This document shows, in pieces, positions 28,871 through 38,975 of a DNA stretch of 64,000 nt (position 1 is its first letter; the number at the start of each line of letters is the position of its first letter). The notes beneath the pieces are model-generated. The model ran no database searches, had not been told where the DNA came from, and saw only the letters and a list, made by a program, of their open reading frames with translations. This DNA is from Bacteroidota bacterium. Its GTDB lineage: Bacteria > Bacteroidota > Bacteroidia > Cytophagales > Cyclobacteriaceae. The translations under genes and the position numbers were made by a program. The stretch covers positions 1-64,000 of the forward strand of contig JAJRQT010000215.1 of the NCBI GenBank assembly GCA_024280115.1, read 5' to 3'.

Positions 28871-30778
28871 ATGGATCAGCAACGAATTAAAGAGATATTA
28901 AATAAAATAAATGAAACTAAAATTGCCGTTTATGGTGATTTTTGCTTAGACGCCTACTGGATAATAGATTCACGTGGATCGGAGGTTTCTGTAGAAACCG
29001 GGTTACAGGCCGATGCTGTCGGGAAACATTATTATTCTCCGGGTGGAGCAGCAAATATAGTGGCCAATCTTTCCGCTTTAAACCCAAAGAAAATAAAGGC
29101 TATAGCTGCAATTGGAGATGATATTTATGGACGCGAGCTTACTTCGTTGCTCAAAGGCCTAAATGCGGATACTTCATCGCTGGTTATTCAAAAAGAGCAA
29201 TTTAACACCTATACATATTTAAAGAGGATAAGAAATGATGTCGAAGATCCACGAAATGATTTTGGAGTATTTAATAAAAGATCCAAAGAAACAGATGATC
29301 AAATCCTCAAAAACATCAGAGCGGCATTGGTTGAATACGATGCACTTATTTTCAATCAGCAGGTGGCTGGAAGTTTAAATAATGATGCCTTTATAGATGA
29401 AGCCAATGAGATTTTCAAAGAATTTGACGACAAAATAATTATCGTAGATTCCAGACATTATAATGATAGGTTCCACAATGTATATCGCAAAATCAATGAC
29501 ATTGAAACTGCAGAATTATGTGGTGTTTCCGTGAATCCATCTGAGATTATCCCCTCCAGTGAGCTCATCGAATATGGAACCAGTTTATTTAATGAGTCAG
29601 GCAAACCGGTCATTATTACTTGTGGCTCAAGGGGAATGATTTCCATCGATAAGTCCGGAGCTAATGAAATCCCCGGAGTTCAACTGACCTCTAAGCTTGA
29701 TATCGTTGGTGCTGGCGATACTGGAATCAGCGCTTTAACACTTTGTCTCGCCGCCGGTGTTGAACCTAAAGAAGCCGCGACCTTTGCCAACTTTGCATCT
29801 GCTGTTACGGTTCAGAAATTATACACAACGGGTACTGCCAATGCTAAAGAAATTTTAGAAATAAGCAAGGATCCGGATTTGGTTTACAATGCCGATCTCG
29901 CAGAAAATCACAGAGCAGCTAAATATCTACCGGAAACAGAATTTGAGCTTTGTGATGAACATGTGCTCTCGCAGCTCGGCGAAATTAAGCATGCAGTTTT
30001 CGATCACGATGGAACGATAAGTACTTTACGCCAGGGTTGGGAAGAAATTATGGAACCTGTCATGATTAAAGCCATACTCGGTGACAGATATGATAGTGTT
30101 GATCAGGTCGGTTATAATGAGGTTGTAAAACAGTCTAAGGAATTTATAAATAAAACCACCGGGATACAGACGATATATCAGATGGAGGGATTAATTCAAC
30201 TCATCGAAGATTTTGGTTATGTGCCTAAAGACAAGATCCTTGATAAATTTGAATACAAGGAAATTTATAATGACGCCTTGATGGAAATGGTGAATCAGCG
30301 CATCGAAAAGCTGAATGCAGGGGAACTTGATGTTTCTGACTTTACCCTAAAAGGAGTGATTCAATTCTTAAAAGAACTTAAATCCAGGGGCGTGAAAATG
30401 TATCTAGCAAGTGGCACAGATGTTGATGACGTGAAAAACGAAGCTGAGATACTTGGATATGCAGATTTTTTTGAAGGTGGAATTCATGGCGCTTTAAGGG
30501 ACGCATCGAAATTTTCTAAAAAGATGATCATAGAAAAAATCATTCAGGAAAATAAACTGAAAGGCAATGAGCTGGCTGTGTTTGGTGACGGGCCTGTCGA
30601 AATCAGGGAATGTAGAAGATTTGATGGTATTGCCACCGGAATTACCAGCAATGAAATCAGACGCTATGGCATGGATGTGGATAAAAGACCCCGCCTGGTA
30701 AAAGCCGGCGCCCATATCCTGATATCTGATTTTTCTCAATATAAAAAGTTGATAAAATTGCTTTTTAAAGAAGAGTAG
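28871..30778 (+). CDS. PfkB sugar kinase fused to a HAD phosphatase
   Basis: The 635-residue protein combines two enzymes. Residues 1-335 form a ribokinase/PfkB kinase like the HldE/RfaE kinase half: YGDFCLDAYW, SPGGAANIVANL, and the anion hole with catalytic Asp in GAGDT (280-284). Residues 370-635 are a HAD hydrolase with FDHDGT (DHDGT 378-382), an LASGTD motif and VFGDGPVEI, plus a helical cap domain, which differs from the capless GmhB. The pair could phosphorylate a heptose phosphate and remove another phosphate. It follows gmhA closely and precedes GH92 by about 100 bases. The fused order is the unusual feature. Confidence 0.78.
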   Translation: MDQQRIKEILNKINETKIAVYGDFCLDAYWIIDSRGSEVSVETGLQADAVGKHYYSPGGAANIVANLSALNPKKIKAIAAIGDDIYGRELTSLLKGLNADTSSLVIQKEQFNTYTYLKRIRNDVEDPRNDFGVFNKRSKETDDQILKNIRAALVEYDALIFNQQVAGSLNNDAFIDEANEIFKEFDDKIIIVDSRHYNDRFHNVYRKINDIETAELCGVSVNPSEIIPSSELIEYGTSLFNESGKPVIITCGSRGMISIDKSGANEIPGVQLTSKLDIVGAGDTGISALTLCLAAGVEPKEAATFANFASAVTVQKLYTTGTANAKEILEISKDPDLVYNADLAENHRAAKYLPETEFELCDEHVLSQLGEIKHAVFDHDGTISTLRQGWEEIMEPVMIKAILGDRYDSVDQVGYNEVVKQSKEFINKTTGIQTIYQMEGLIQLIEDFGYVPKDKILDKFEYKEIYNDALMEMVNQRIEKLNAGELDVSDFTLKGVIQFLKELKSRGVKMYLASGTDVDDVKNEAEILGYADFFEGGIHGALRDASKFSKKMIIEKIIQENKLKGNELAVFGDGPVEIRECRRFDGIATGITSNEIRRYGMDVDKRPRLVKAGAHILISDFSQYKKLIKLLFKEE

Positions 30779-30875
30779 CCTGAAAAATATAGTTTTATCA
30801 TTGAGGCATTTATGCATTAAAGCATCGTATCGTCAAAGCAATTCCAAAAAAATAACTATCGAACTAAACTAAATT

Positions 30876-33266
30876 ATGAAGTATTCTATTCGTTCAATAA
30901 TATCAATTTTGTACATCTCAATAATTGTACAATACTCATGTAATGTGAAAGAGTCAACTAAGAAAGTCGTAATCAGCCCAGTTGATTATGTTGATCCTTT
31001 CATAGGAACTGATTTTTTTGGACATACCTTCCCGGGAGCCACCCTACCTTTTGGCATGGTGCAGCTCAGTCCGGACAATGGTGTAGAAGGTTGGACCTAC
31101 AGCTCGGGATATGCTTACCAGAATACGACAATTATGGGATTTAGCCATACGCATTTGAGTGGTACGGGTAATACCCTATGTGGTGATGTCTTATTGATGC
31201 CCACTGTGGGAAGTGAGCTTCAGGTTGTTCCCGGATCCGAAGATGATCCTGATGCCGGATACAGATCAAGATTTGATCATGAGGATGAAGTCGCCTCACC
31301 CGGTTATTACTCTACTTTATTGAAAGACTATAATGTAAAAGTAGAGCTTACCACTACTAAGCGCGTGGGCATGCACCGATATACTTTCCCAAAAGCTAAA
31401 AAAGTCAGCATCATTTTGGACCTTGGGCATTCAATAGGGGGAACCTTCCCTGAGAATATATCAAAAATTACCATAGTTAATGACTCGGTTATCACAGGGA
31501 TAAAAAATTCGAAAGGCGTCAACGTTTATTTCACTGCTCAGTTCAGTAAACCTTTTAAATATTATGGAACGTTTGATGCGGGGTATTATACTCCTGAATC
31601 CGGCGCCAGCTTGTTCCCTTATAAAAATGAAGAAAAAGGGAGTAAAGTCGGAGCGTTCCTTGTTTACGAGACTGAAGAAAACGAACAAATATTAGTGAAA
31701 GTTGGTCTATCTTATGTTTCTATAGAAGGGGCTGAAAAAAATCTGGAAGCTGAACTCAACCACTGGGATTTCGATCAGGTTAAAAATGACGCAAAAAATA
31801 TATGGAATAAGGAAATTTCTAAACTAACCGTAGAAACCTCTTCTGAGGATGATAAACAGATTTTTTATACTGCTGTTTATCGCAGCCTTTTGTCTCAACA
31901 AACCGCGCAGGATGAGGATGGGAAGTACTTTGGGATGGATGGGAAAATCCACACCATGGAAAAAGGAGACTTTTATCCGTCATTTTCAGTATGGGATACT
32001 TACCGCACAGAGCACCCGCTTATGACAATCATCGCTCCTGATCACGTCAATGACATGGTCCGTTCAATTGTTGCCAAAACCAGAGAATTGGGCTGGCTCC
32101 CGGCTCAACACTTCAGAAACGAATTTACAGAAAGTATGGTCGGCGATCACCTGATTCCACTGATTGTGGATGCGTATGTAAAAGGATACAGGGATTATGA
32201 TGCGGAGTTTATTTATAACGCGATGGTTACCAAAGCGCTCAACCTTCCTCCTGCTCCCCTGCCGTCATCAGTTGGCAGATCCGGACTGAAAGATTATATA
32301 AAACTCGGCTACACACCCTACGATAAGGTGACCGAAGCTGTACCAAATACACTAGAGCTGGCTTACGATGATTGGTGTATCGCACAGATGGCCAAGGAAA
32401 TGGGAAAGGAAGATGATTATCAATTGTTCATGAACAGGGCAAAAAATTATACCAATCTATTTGACGAAGAAACACAATTTTTTCGTCCTAAAAAGTCAAA
32501 TGGTTCATGGTTACCAGAGCTTGGAAAAAACAAACAGGAAATCGTAAAAGCAGGAGATCACTCCTATTATAAATACTTCGACCCGCTGTTGGTAGGCAGG
32601 AGACCGAGCCGGCACTATACAGAGTCAAACGCCTGGCAATATTTGTGGTCTGTCCAGCACGACCCTGTTGGCCTTGTCAAACTACTTGGGGGTAACGATA
32701 ACTTTTCGAACAGGTTAGACCAGTTTTTTACGATGTCTCCCACAATCAGCTTGCCAAAATATGTTGGTGTTGTTGGAACCATCGGTCAGTATGTACAGGG
32801 AAATCAACCTTCTCATCATGTTGCTTATTTATATAATTATGCTCAAAAACCATGGCTTACACAGAAAATGGCCCGTCAGGTAACAGAACAGCTTTACCGG
32901 TCAGGTCAGGGTGGACTGTGCGGAAACGAAGATATGGGTTCACTTTCCTCCTGGTATATATTGAGCGCGATGGGTTTTTATCCGGTAACTCCCGGACAAA
33001 CCCAATATGCTATCGGATCACCTATATTTGATAAGGCAACCATTCAACTCGCTGGGGGTAAAACCTTTAAAATTATAGCGCTTAACAATTCCCCTGAAAA
33101 TAAATACATACAATCGGCCAAACTAAATGATGAATTCTTTAACCGGTCGTGGATTGATCATAAGGAGATCATGGAGGGAGGAACGCTTCTTATTAACATG
33201 GGTCCCAGGCCCAATGAAGAGCGGGCGATCTCCCCGGAAGCAAGGCCATATTCTATGAGTAATTAA
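30876..33266 (+). CDS. GH92 family alpha-mannosidase lipoprotein
   Basis: The 796-residue protein has a lipoprotein signal with lipobox-like QYSC at residues 19-22, so it is probably anchored in the outer or inner membrane envelope. The mature part starts VDYVDPFIGTDFFGHTFPGA and continues with GFSHTHLSGTG, matching the GH92 N-terminal domain; GNEDMGSLSSWYILSAMGFYPV is the conserved C-terminal signature. GH92 enzymes are calcium-dependent exo-alpha-mannosidases that trim host or plant N-glycans and mannans. Adjacent genes encode a sialidase-like protein and sugar-phosphate enzymes, which suggests glycan use. No SusC/SusD pair is present. Confidence 0.92.
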   Translation: MKYSIRSIISILYISIIVQYSCNVKESTKKVVISPVDYVDPFIGTDFFGHTFPGATLPFGMVQLSPDNGVEGWTYSSGYAYQNTTIMGFSHTHLSGTGNTLCGDVLLMPTVGSELQVVPGSEDDPDAGYRSRFDHEDEVASPGYYSTLLKDYNVKVELTTTKRVGMHRYTFPKAKKVSIILDLGHSIGGTFPENISKITIVNDSVITGIKNSKGVNVYFTAQFSKPFKYYGTFDAGYYTPESGASLFPYKNEEKGSKVGAFLVYETEENEQILVKVGLSYVSIEGAEKNLEAELNHWDFDQVKNDAKNIWNKEISKLTVETSSEDDKQIFYTAVYRSLLSQQTAQDEDGKYFGMDGKIHTMEKGDFYPSFSVWDTYRTEHPLMTIIAPDHVNDMVRSIVAKTRELGWLPAQHFRNEFTESMVGDHLIPLIVDAYVKGYRDYDAEFIYNAMVTKALNLPPAPLPSSVGRSGLKDYIKLGYTPYDKVTEAVPNTLELAYDDWCIAQMAKEMGKEDDYQLFMNRAKNYTNLFDEETQFFRPKKSNGSWLPELGKNKQEIVKAGDHSYYKYFDPLLVGRRPSRHYTESNAWQYLWSVQHDPVGLVKLLGGNDNFSNRLDQFFTMSPTISLPKYVGVVGTIGQYVQGNQPSHHVAYLYNYAQKPWLTQKMARQVTEQLYRSGQGGLCGNEDMGSLSSWYILSAMGFYPVTPGQTQYAIGSPIFDKATIQLAGGKTFKIIALNNSPENKYIQSAKLNDEFFNRSWIDHKEIMEGGTLLINMGPRPNEERAISPEARPYSMSN

Positions 33267-33587
33267 TTATTTGGTATTTCCACGATTTTAATGGGTACAG
33301 GATTAATGTGATAATGAGTTAATGATGTAATGCTATAATAAAGGAGAAAAAACAGAGATATGACGAAAAAGGAATATTTGGTGAAAAGAAGCATATTAAA
33401 TCTAATTTAAGTGTGTCAAATAAAATGACAGGAGTAGAAAGTTTGCGGGCGCAATTAATCTGTAATAAAATCAAAGTAAAAAATCTAAGCTAAATTGCAA
33501 CGAAAGAGCATTATCGCATTAAATCATTCTTACAATCTCGTATTTTAATTAAAATAACAGTAGAGCAATTTATTTAAATCCCAAACA
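33267..33587. other. Intergenic region without recognisable features
   Basis: The 321 bases between the GH92 and sialidase-like genes are AT-rich, with no open frame, RNA gene or repeat that I can support. A promoter for the downstream gene is likely, but no clear -7 element was identified. Confidence 0.3.
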
Positions 33588-34778
33588 ATGAAATTTCAAG
33601 CATTTTTAACCTTCCTCATTATTATAACCTTTAATGTATTCGCACAAAAAGACATTGAGAAAAAGTTCATTGTACACGAAGGATTAATATTCCCTCCTCA
33701 AAGTGAGCACTCCCATGGCAGCAGCATCGTATTATTACCAAACGGTGACAAGCTGGCGGCCTGGTTCCAGGGTAGTGGAGAGCGGAATGCCGATGACGCG
33801 AGGATAATGGGATCGAGGCTGAAAAAAGGATCAGATTCCTGGGTCAAACCATTTTTGATGGCTGATACGAAAGCGATACCTGATTGCAATCCTGTGCTTT
33901 TTTTAAATAGTAAAAATAAACTCTTTTTAGTTTGGATTGCAGTGCAGGCAAACCGCTGGGAATATTCCATATTAAAATTCAGAACGTCAACAAATTATGA
34001 CACTGATGGTGCACCTGAATGGAATTGGCAGGATAATATACTGTTGAAACCCGATGATTCATTTGCCGCAGAAGTAGAAATGAAATTTAAAGATCTTCCT
34101 CCAAATCATTCAGGATGGGCAGAATACGCCCCTTTGTACGACAATATGATCAAAGAAGCAAGCAAGGACAAGCTGAAAAGAAGCATAGGCTGGATGACGC
34201 GGATTAAACCTTTAATATTAGATGATGGTCGAATCATACTGCCCCTGTATTCTGATGGCTTGAACATGTCTTTGACAGCAATATCGGATGATGACGGAGA
34301 GGCCTGGCATCCAAGCCTGCCTATTGTTGGCCGCGGACCGATTCAACCCGCGCTAGCTCAAAAGCAGAATGGAGATATCATCGCGTTTATGCGTGATAGT
34401 GGTGATGCGCCGAGCAGGGTACACAAAAGTATATCGAAAGATCGAGGGGAATCCTGGAGCGCAACAGTCAAAACCGACATTCCAAATACTGCCAGCGTCG
34501 AATTGCTAAAAATGAAAGACGGTAAATTTGCCTTTTTCGGCAATGACATTGTGGATGGAAGATATCAGCTAAGTCTATATATTTCAGATGATGAAGGCGA
34601 AACCTGGAAGTGGAAAGTCCGCATTGAAGATGAACCTAAAGGCAGCGGAAGTTTCTCATATCCATGCCTGGTTCAGGATAAAAAGGGATTGCTTCACATG
34701 ACCTATTCCTACAGAACCGGCGAAACCAAGAAGTCAATAAAATATGTAGTTGTTGATCCGAAGAAGATTACAAAGTAA
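33588..34778 (+). CDS. Secreted sialidase-like (BNR repeat) protein
   Basis: The 396-residue protein has a signal peptide (MKFQAFLTFLIIITFNVFAQ). The mature domain is a six-bladed propeller of the sialidase superfamily (BNR_2 type), with Asp-box-like repeats SKDRGESW and SDDEGETW and a GSSIVLLPNGDKLAAWFQGS opening. It might release sialic acid or another sugar, but members of this family have varied substrates, and the arginine triad was not verified. It lies downstream of GH92 in the same direction with a 320-base gap, so independent transcription is likely. Confidence 0.72.
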   Translation: MKFQAFLTFLIIITFNVFAQKDIEKKFIVHEGLIFPPQSEHSHGSSIVLLPNGDKLAAWFQGSGERNADDARIMGSRLKKGSDSWVKPFLMADTKAIPDCNPVLFLNSKNKLFLVWIAVQANRWEYSILKFRTSTNYDTDGAPEWNWQDNILLKPDDSFAAEVEMKFKDLPPNHSGWAEYAPLYDNMIKEASKDKLKRSIGWMTRIKPLILDDGRIILPLYSDGLNMSLTAISDDDGEAWHPSLPIVGRGPIQPALAQKQNGDIIAFMRDSGDAPSRVHKSISKDRGESWSATVKTDIPNTASVELLKMKDGKFAFFGNDIVDGRYQLSLYISDDEGETWKWKVRIEDEPKGSGSFSYPCLVQDKKGLLHMTYSYRTGETKKSIKYVVVDPKKITK

Positions 34779-34800
34779 AGCTACCATCTGGGATCTTTTT

Positions 34801-34940
34801 ACCAGTTGCCAGTTGCCAGTTACCAGTTACCAGTTACCAGTTGCCAGTTACCAGTTGCCAGTTGCCAGTTGCCAGTTGCCAGTTGCCAGTTGCCCAGTAC
34901 CCAGCTCCCAGTTACCAGTACCCAGTACCCAGCACCCAGC
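34801..34940. repeat. Tandem heptamer repeat CCAGTTR
   Basis: About 20 tandem units of CCAGTTG or CCAGTTA fill this 140-base gap, degenerating to CCCAGTA and CCCAGC units near the right end. It separates convergent genes and reaches the stop codon of the DUF2452 gene (34940-34942). This is a microsatellite-like array that can change length by slippage; no coding role is likely. Confidence 0.9.
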
Positions 34941-35392
34941 TATTCTAAAATCTCCCATGTATGATCAGCCAGCAACCTGACACTGGAGATGTATGCCTTG
35001 AATGGTGATTCTTGCCCCCATTCTTCCGGAGAAATCATCGATAGTAAATCATTTTTATCTTCTCTTTCATATAGATGGTATGTCTGACCTATAATCGGAT
35101 CAAAGTTTATTTGAGCCATATATATTCTCTCAGAAACCTCAATCCTATTTTTGATGTCATTCGCTTGCCTGGCCAACGTCTTCATTTGTTCATACAACTG
35201 CTGCAATTGGCGATCTGTTTGCTCTTTCATGGCCGCCATAGCCCTGCCCTTGATTTTACCTTTGTCTTCAGGTTTCACCAAGGCGCTACCCACTGAATGC
35301 GGAAAGGAAATCAATCCCGGATTTTCCGAGGTTTTTTCTCTCATTTCATCCAGATCAATTTTGGAGGGGTCGATCTTTTTACCTTGCTTCAA
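34940..35392 (-). CDS. DUF2452 family protein
   Basis: The 150-residue cytoplasmic protein matches the DUF2452 family by its N-terminal NPGLISFPHSVGSALVKPED segment, long charged helix of about 50 residues (probable coiled coil) and C-terminal FDPIIGQTYHLYER region. The function is unknown. It is the last gene of a minus-strand operon after an OmpA-type protein and a 63-residue membrane protein, with a 3-base gap. The 3-prime end meets the heptamer repeat array. Confidence 0.8.
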   Translation of the reverse strand: MKQGKKIDPSKIDLDEMREKTSENPGLISFPHSVGSALVKPEDKGKIKGRAMAAMKEQTDRQLQQLYEQMKTLARQANDIKNRIEVSERIYMAQINFDPIIGQTYHLYEREDKNDLLSMISPEEWGQESPFKAYISSVRLLADHTWEILE

Positions 35393-35395
35393 TTG

Positions 35396-35587
35396 CTATT
35401 TTCTAATTATTTCATCTCCGATAGATACAGTATCAATTTGGCTTGTATCTGAAGGCATTAGTGACTCTTTCAAGAGCTTTTTAGAACCAGGGAAGGTTGT
35501 TCTTGTCGATATATCATATCCCAGGAAGAACATTAACAGGAAAAAAATCACTGCTAACCCCAGGAATATCTTTTTTGATTTTTTCAA
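35396..35587 (-). CDS. Small single-helix membrane protein
   Basis: This 63-residue protein begins MKKSKKIFLGLAVIFF and has one hydrophobic helix (8-24), then a polar tail of about 38 residues. The position between the OmpA-type gene and DUF2452, with gaps of one and three bases, supports a real gene. It may be an accessory inner membrane protein of the operon. I recognise no family. Confidence 0.6.
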   Translation of the reverse strand: MKKSKKIFLGLAVIFFLLMFFLGYDISTRTTFPGSKKLLKESLMPSDTSQIDTVSIGDEIIRK

Positions 35588-35588
35588 C

Positions 35589-37160
35589 TCAGTTTTTCAG
35601 AATTTTAATTTCCACCCGTCTGTTGAGTTTTCGCGTCTTTTCAGAAGCATTGCTGGCGATTGGCTTGCTTCCGCCATATCCTTTTCCCTTTATCCGTTTT
35701 CCATCGATGCCATGCTCTGTGAGATATCTTTCAACTTTTTCCACCCGCTCTTGAGAAAGCTGAATATTTAGCTTGGAGCTTCCCTGGTTATCGGTATGGC
35801 CTGACAACTCAATTTTCACATCGGGATTTTCAACCAACATATCCACAACGCGATCGAGTTCGGCAAAAGAATCTTCTAAAAGCTCCGCATTGCCCCTTTC
35901 AAAATATAATTTATTAAGTGTAATTGTCGCACCAATTTCCAATGGTACCAACTCAAAATTTTTGGTCAGATCATTCCCTTCCAGTTGCATCTCTTCCACA
36001 ATTCCCATAAATCCCGGAGCTTTCACGTTTACTTCTATTAATGTCAGATTTAATGGTAACTCAATATTAAAAATACCTGTAACCTCATCAGTATTTTCAT
36101 TTATTTCAAAATCAATCGCTTTCACATTAATGGCTGCTACCATCGATTCTCCAGACTTTTGATTGGTCACTTTCCCGTTTAGACCGAGTGTTTTTCTTTC
36201 CTCTTCTGCCTTTACCATCAATTCCTCAAAAACCTCAGGCGCTGCGATTTCCTCTTCAATCTCAATCGTCACATCATGAGCTTTAATATCGCCATAACCG
36301 TCACTATTCTGAGTTGTAGAAAAATAGGCAACCGAATTTTTGCTATCTATAAAATAGGTTAGTTCCACGCCAATAGAATTCACTTCCGAACCGAGGTTTT
36401 TAGGTTTTGACCACGAAGTCCAGCCATCACCCTGTCGCTCAGAAATGAAAATATCTCTACCCCCTTTTCCCCCATGTCCATTGCTTGAAAAGTACAATTT
36501 CTTTTTATCGGCTGATAAAAAAGGTGTCATCTCTTGTTTAGAAGTATTGATCACAGAACCCAGGTTTACGGGTTGTGTCCATTTACCATTTTTATACGAA
36601 CTTATGTAAATATCTTCTTCTCCTCTCGAAGCATAGGACTGAAGGGACAGCAGCATCAAACTTCCATCAGCAGAAATTGATCCGCTTTGATGCTTGGATT
36701 TATTAAGCAAATAATCGACAGACACCAGGCTCGGTTTTGACCAGGAGCTCCCATTCAATACTGAGAAAGAAATCCCGTCATTGATGATTAAACCTCCCGG
36801 AAGTCGTCTTTCCTGATTTAAAAACATGACCTTCCCGTCTGATGAGAAACCGAGAATATAATTTCTCAAGTCATTATTTACCGGTCTGCCCAGATTTTCA
36901 GGATTTCCCCACATTCCATCAGCTCCTAAATCCGAAACCCATATATCACCTTTATCTTTTGGGCCTCCAATATTTAAACTGTCATTAGCTCGTGTAAAAA
37001 ATAACTTCTTCCCATCGTGGCTCACGATCGGATTTTGCTCGTCATAGCGGGTATTTAAATTCTTCACCAATTCATCAAAGTTACTTTTATTGATGCTCTG
37101 CCCTGATACTGTTGCAGAAAAGGATATCCATGCAACAAAAAATATTACTATAATTCTCAT
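35589..37160 (-). CDS. OmpA-family outer membrane protein with PD40 repeats
   Basis: The 523-residue protein has a signal peptide ending near VSGQ. Residues 30-290 are PD40/WD40-like beta-propeller repeats (for example PIVSHDGKKLFFTRAND and TPFLSADKKKLYFSSNGHGG). A small beta domain (about 315-400) follows, then an OmpA C-terminal domain with LSGHTDNQGSSKLNIQLSQ and NRRVEIKI, which should bind peptidoglycan. It probably anchors the outer membrane. It is the first gene of a three-gene operon. Bacteroidota have many such paralogues, some near gliding or secretion genes; none of those is here. Confidence 0.85.
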   Translation of the reverse strand: MRIIVIFFVAWISFSATVSGQSINKSNFDELVKNLNTRYDEQNPIVSHDGKKLFFTRANDSLNIGGPKDKGDIWVSDLGADGMWGNPENLGRPVNNDLRNYILGFSSDGKVMFLNQERRLPGGLIINDGISFSVLNGSSWSKPSLVSVDYLLNKSKHQSGSISADGSLMLLSLQSYASRGEEDIYISSYKNGKWTQPVNLGSVINTSKQEMTPFLSADKKKLYFSSNGHGGKGGRDIFISERQGDGWTSWSKPKNLGSEVNSIGVELTYFIDSKNSVAYFSTTQNSDGYGDIKAHDVTIEIEEEIAAPEVFEELMVKAEEERKTLGLNGKVTNQKSGESMVAAINVKAIDFEINENTDEVTGIFNIELPLNLTLIEVNVKAPGFMGIVEEMQLEGNDLTKNFELVPLEIGATITLNKLYFERGNAELLEDSFAELDRVVDMLVENPDVKIELSGHTDNQGSSKLNIQLSQERVEKVERYLTEHGIDGKRIKGKGYGGSKPIASNASEKTRKLNRRVEIKILKN

Positions 37161-37263
37161 GTTCAGTATTCACTAAAAATAATGGCAAAAATATAATCTT
37201 TTTGGCAATGATGATATAAAATGTTCATTTGAGTGTCCTAAAAGTTTAGGAAAACTTTAAAAA

Positions 37264-38103
37264 CTACAATTTCAATATCATCAAAGGGTAATCGGTAAAT
37301 TTGTCCAGATGCTGAGTAAGACTCGTATGAAAAAGACTTTTTAAGAAATTCGATTTTTTATTCAATAATACCAGCAGGTCCGCATTTTGGTCTTTCATAT
37401 ATTTATCAAGGCCCTCAGCAACATTGCTAAAGACAACTCTGTTTATAGATATCCGTTCGTATTGAATAAATTTCAGTAATTCTTTTTTGAAATCCTCATA
37501 AATTGCTTTATCAATGGTATCATCGTGATGAGAAACATGTAGTATTTCAATCTCTGCTTTTAAGGCCAACCCCAGATCTGTCAACTGCTGAATCGCCAGC
37601 TTATCCTCTTCCTGGTAATCTGTTGCATAAACAATTTTTTTTATCTTCTGATATGTGTGATTTTCCGGCACGCACATCACAGAACATTTAGTGTTTTCAA
37701 TGATATCTTTCGTTTTTCCTCCAATATATTTTCTTTCATAGGATGAATGTCCTGTCGTTCCTACTACTATTAATTCACAATTTTTTTCATTGGCAAGATT
37801 TGCCAGTACATCTACAATTTTTCCTGACTTCAGCTCATGACTGATTGCCGCTAAACCCTTCTTTTTACTCACATTCCAAATCTCCTTCTGAATTACAGAC
37901 AGCTTTGATTCAGCCATTTCCATAAGTTGATCATATTCCTCCTTTACATGTTCGGATTTTAGGATTTTATTAAAGTCAGCAGGAGTAAAAATGTTGAGCA
38001 AAGTCATGGAACCATTTTCCTTTTCTCCAATACTAACCGCAAATTCAAGTGCATTCAGAGAAACTTCAGAAAAATCGATCGGGCAGAGTATCTTTTTCAT
38101 CAC
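37264..38103 (-). CDS. Universal stress protein with two Usp domains
   Basis: The 279-residue protein comprises two UspA folds. The first starts KKILCPIDFSEVSLNALEFA and has the nucleotide-binding GTTGHSSYERKYIGGKT segment near 115. The second (about 155-279) is more diverged and lacks the glycine-rich loop. Tandem Usp proteins often bind ATP through one domain and form dimers. It is monocistronic. Low oxygen or starvation induction is usual in the family, but no operator is visible here. Confidence 0.85.
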   Translation of the reverse strand: MMKKILCPIDFSEVSLNALEFAVSIGEKENGSMTLLNIFTPADFNKILKSEHVKEEYDQLMEMAESKLSVIQKEIWNVSKKKGLAAISHELKSGKIVDVLANLANEKNCELIVVGTTGHSSYERKYIGGKTKDIIENTKCSVMCVPENHTYQKIKKIVYATDYQEEDKLAIQQLTDLGLALKAEIEILHVSHHDDTIDKAIYEDFKKELLKFIQYERISINRVVFSNVAEGLDKYMKDQNADLLVLLNKKSNFLKSLFHTSLTQHLDKFTDYPLMILKL

Positions 38104-38263
38104 ACCTTATTTTTTATCTTCTATCGTTTTTAAAAAATTAATACGCGTAAAACGTGTTATGGCAACTGCAACCAATTAAATGCCGTAATTGCCAGTAGTC
38201 ATTATTTAATTTAACGCAACTCTGGCTATTGAGATTATAACCACAATTTACATCATTATCTTT

Positions 38264-38863
38264 TTAAATGTTGCTTACCCATTTATTTTCTTTTATATAA
38301 AATCTCCATGGCTTGAAGGCATCGTCTCCCGCATAGTCAACTCCTATTCTTGTTGTTTCTACAATCTGCTTATTTGAGATTTTCTGGCCGTTTTCGATCC
38401 ACAGAGTATTGCTGATCAGCGATTTCCCATTATTTTGGGTAGATATACCCAGTGCCTGAGACAGCACTCCGGGGCCTGATGTCAACCGCTTTTCGATTTT
38501 GATTAGATTCCTTCTTTCCATCATGATATGAATGCCCTCAATTGGCTCTATTGCCCGGATAAGTATAGCGTCGGCTAACCCCTTTTCATTTGTAACAACA
38601 TTGAATAAATGATGAATACCATAACATAAATAGACATAGGCTCTTCCTCCTTCTTCAAACATGATTTTATTGCGGTTTGTCATTTTTTGATTATTTGCAT
38701 GGCTTGCTTTATCTCCTCTCCCACAGTAAGACTCGACCTCTACAATGATGCCTTTAGTCAGTTGTCGATTGAAATTAGTACACAAAACTTTCCCGAGAAG
38801 TTGTTTCCCCAATTCGACTACATCTCCATGCAGAAACCATGATTTATCCAGTTTTATTTCCAA
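38264..38863 (-). CDS. DNA-3-methyladenine glycosylase (Aag/Mpg family)
   Basis: The 199-residue enzyme removes alkylated purines from DNA. Family features are GDVVELGKQLLGKVLCTNF, the catalytic VEVESYCGRGDKASHA segment with its Glu, and AYVYLCYGIHHLFNVVT; SGPGVLSQALGI is conserved near the C-terminus. The length fits the bacterial family. It is divergent from the first DUF2911 gene; their starts are about 110 bases apart. Confidence 0.9.
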   Translation of the reverse strand: MEIKLDKSWFLHGDVVELGKQLLGKVLCTNFNRQLTKGIIVEVESYCGRGDKASHANNQKMTNRNKIMFEEGGRAYVYLCYGIHHLFNVVTNEKGLADAILIRAIEPIEGIHIMMERRNLIKIEKRLTSGPGVLSQALGISTQNNGKSLISNTLWIENGQKISNKQIVETTRIGVDYAGDDAFKPWRFYIKENKWVSNI

Positions 38864-38975
38864 AATGTTTTTATTTACCGCACATTATCCGTTTCAGAAA
38901 ATGAATAAAAGAACATGTTATTCAATAATCTTTCATAAATTTCGAATTATTAATCTAACAAAAACCTATAAAATC

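Noticed and set aside
34801..34940. Possible CRISPR array in the tandem CCAGTTR units
   Set aside because: Units are 7 bases and contiguous with no spacers; no cas genes are near.
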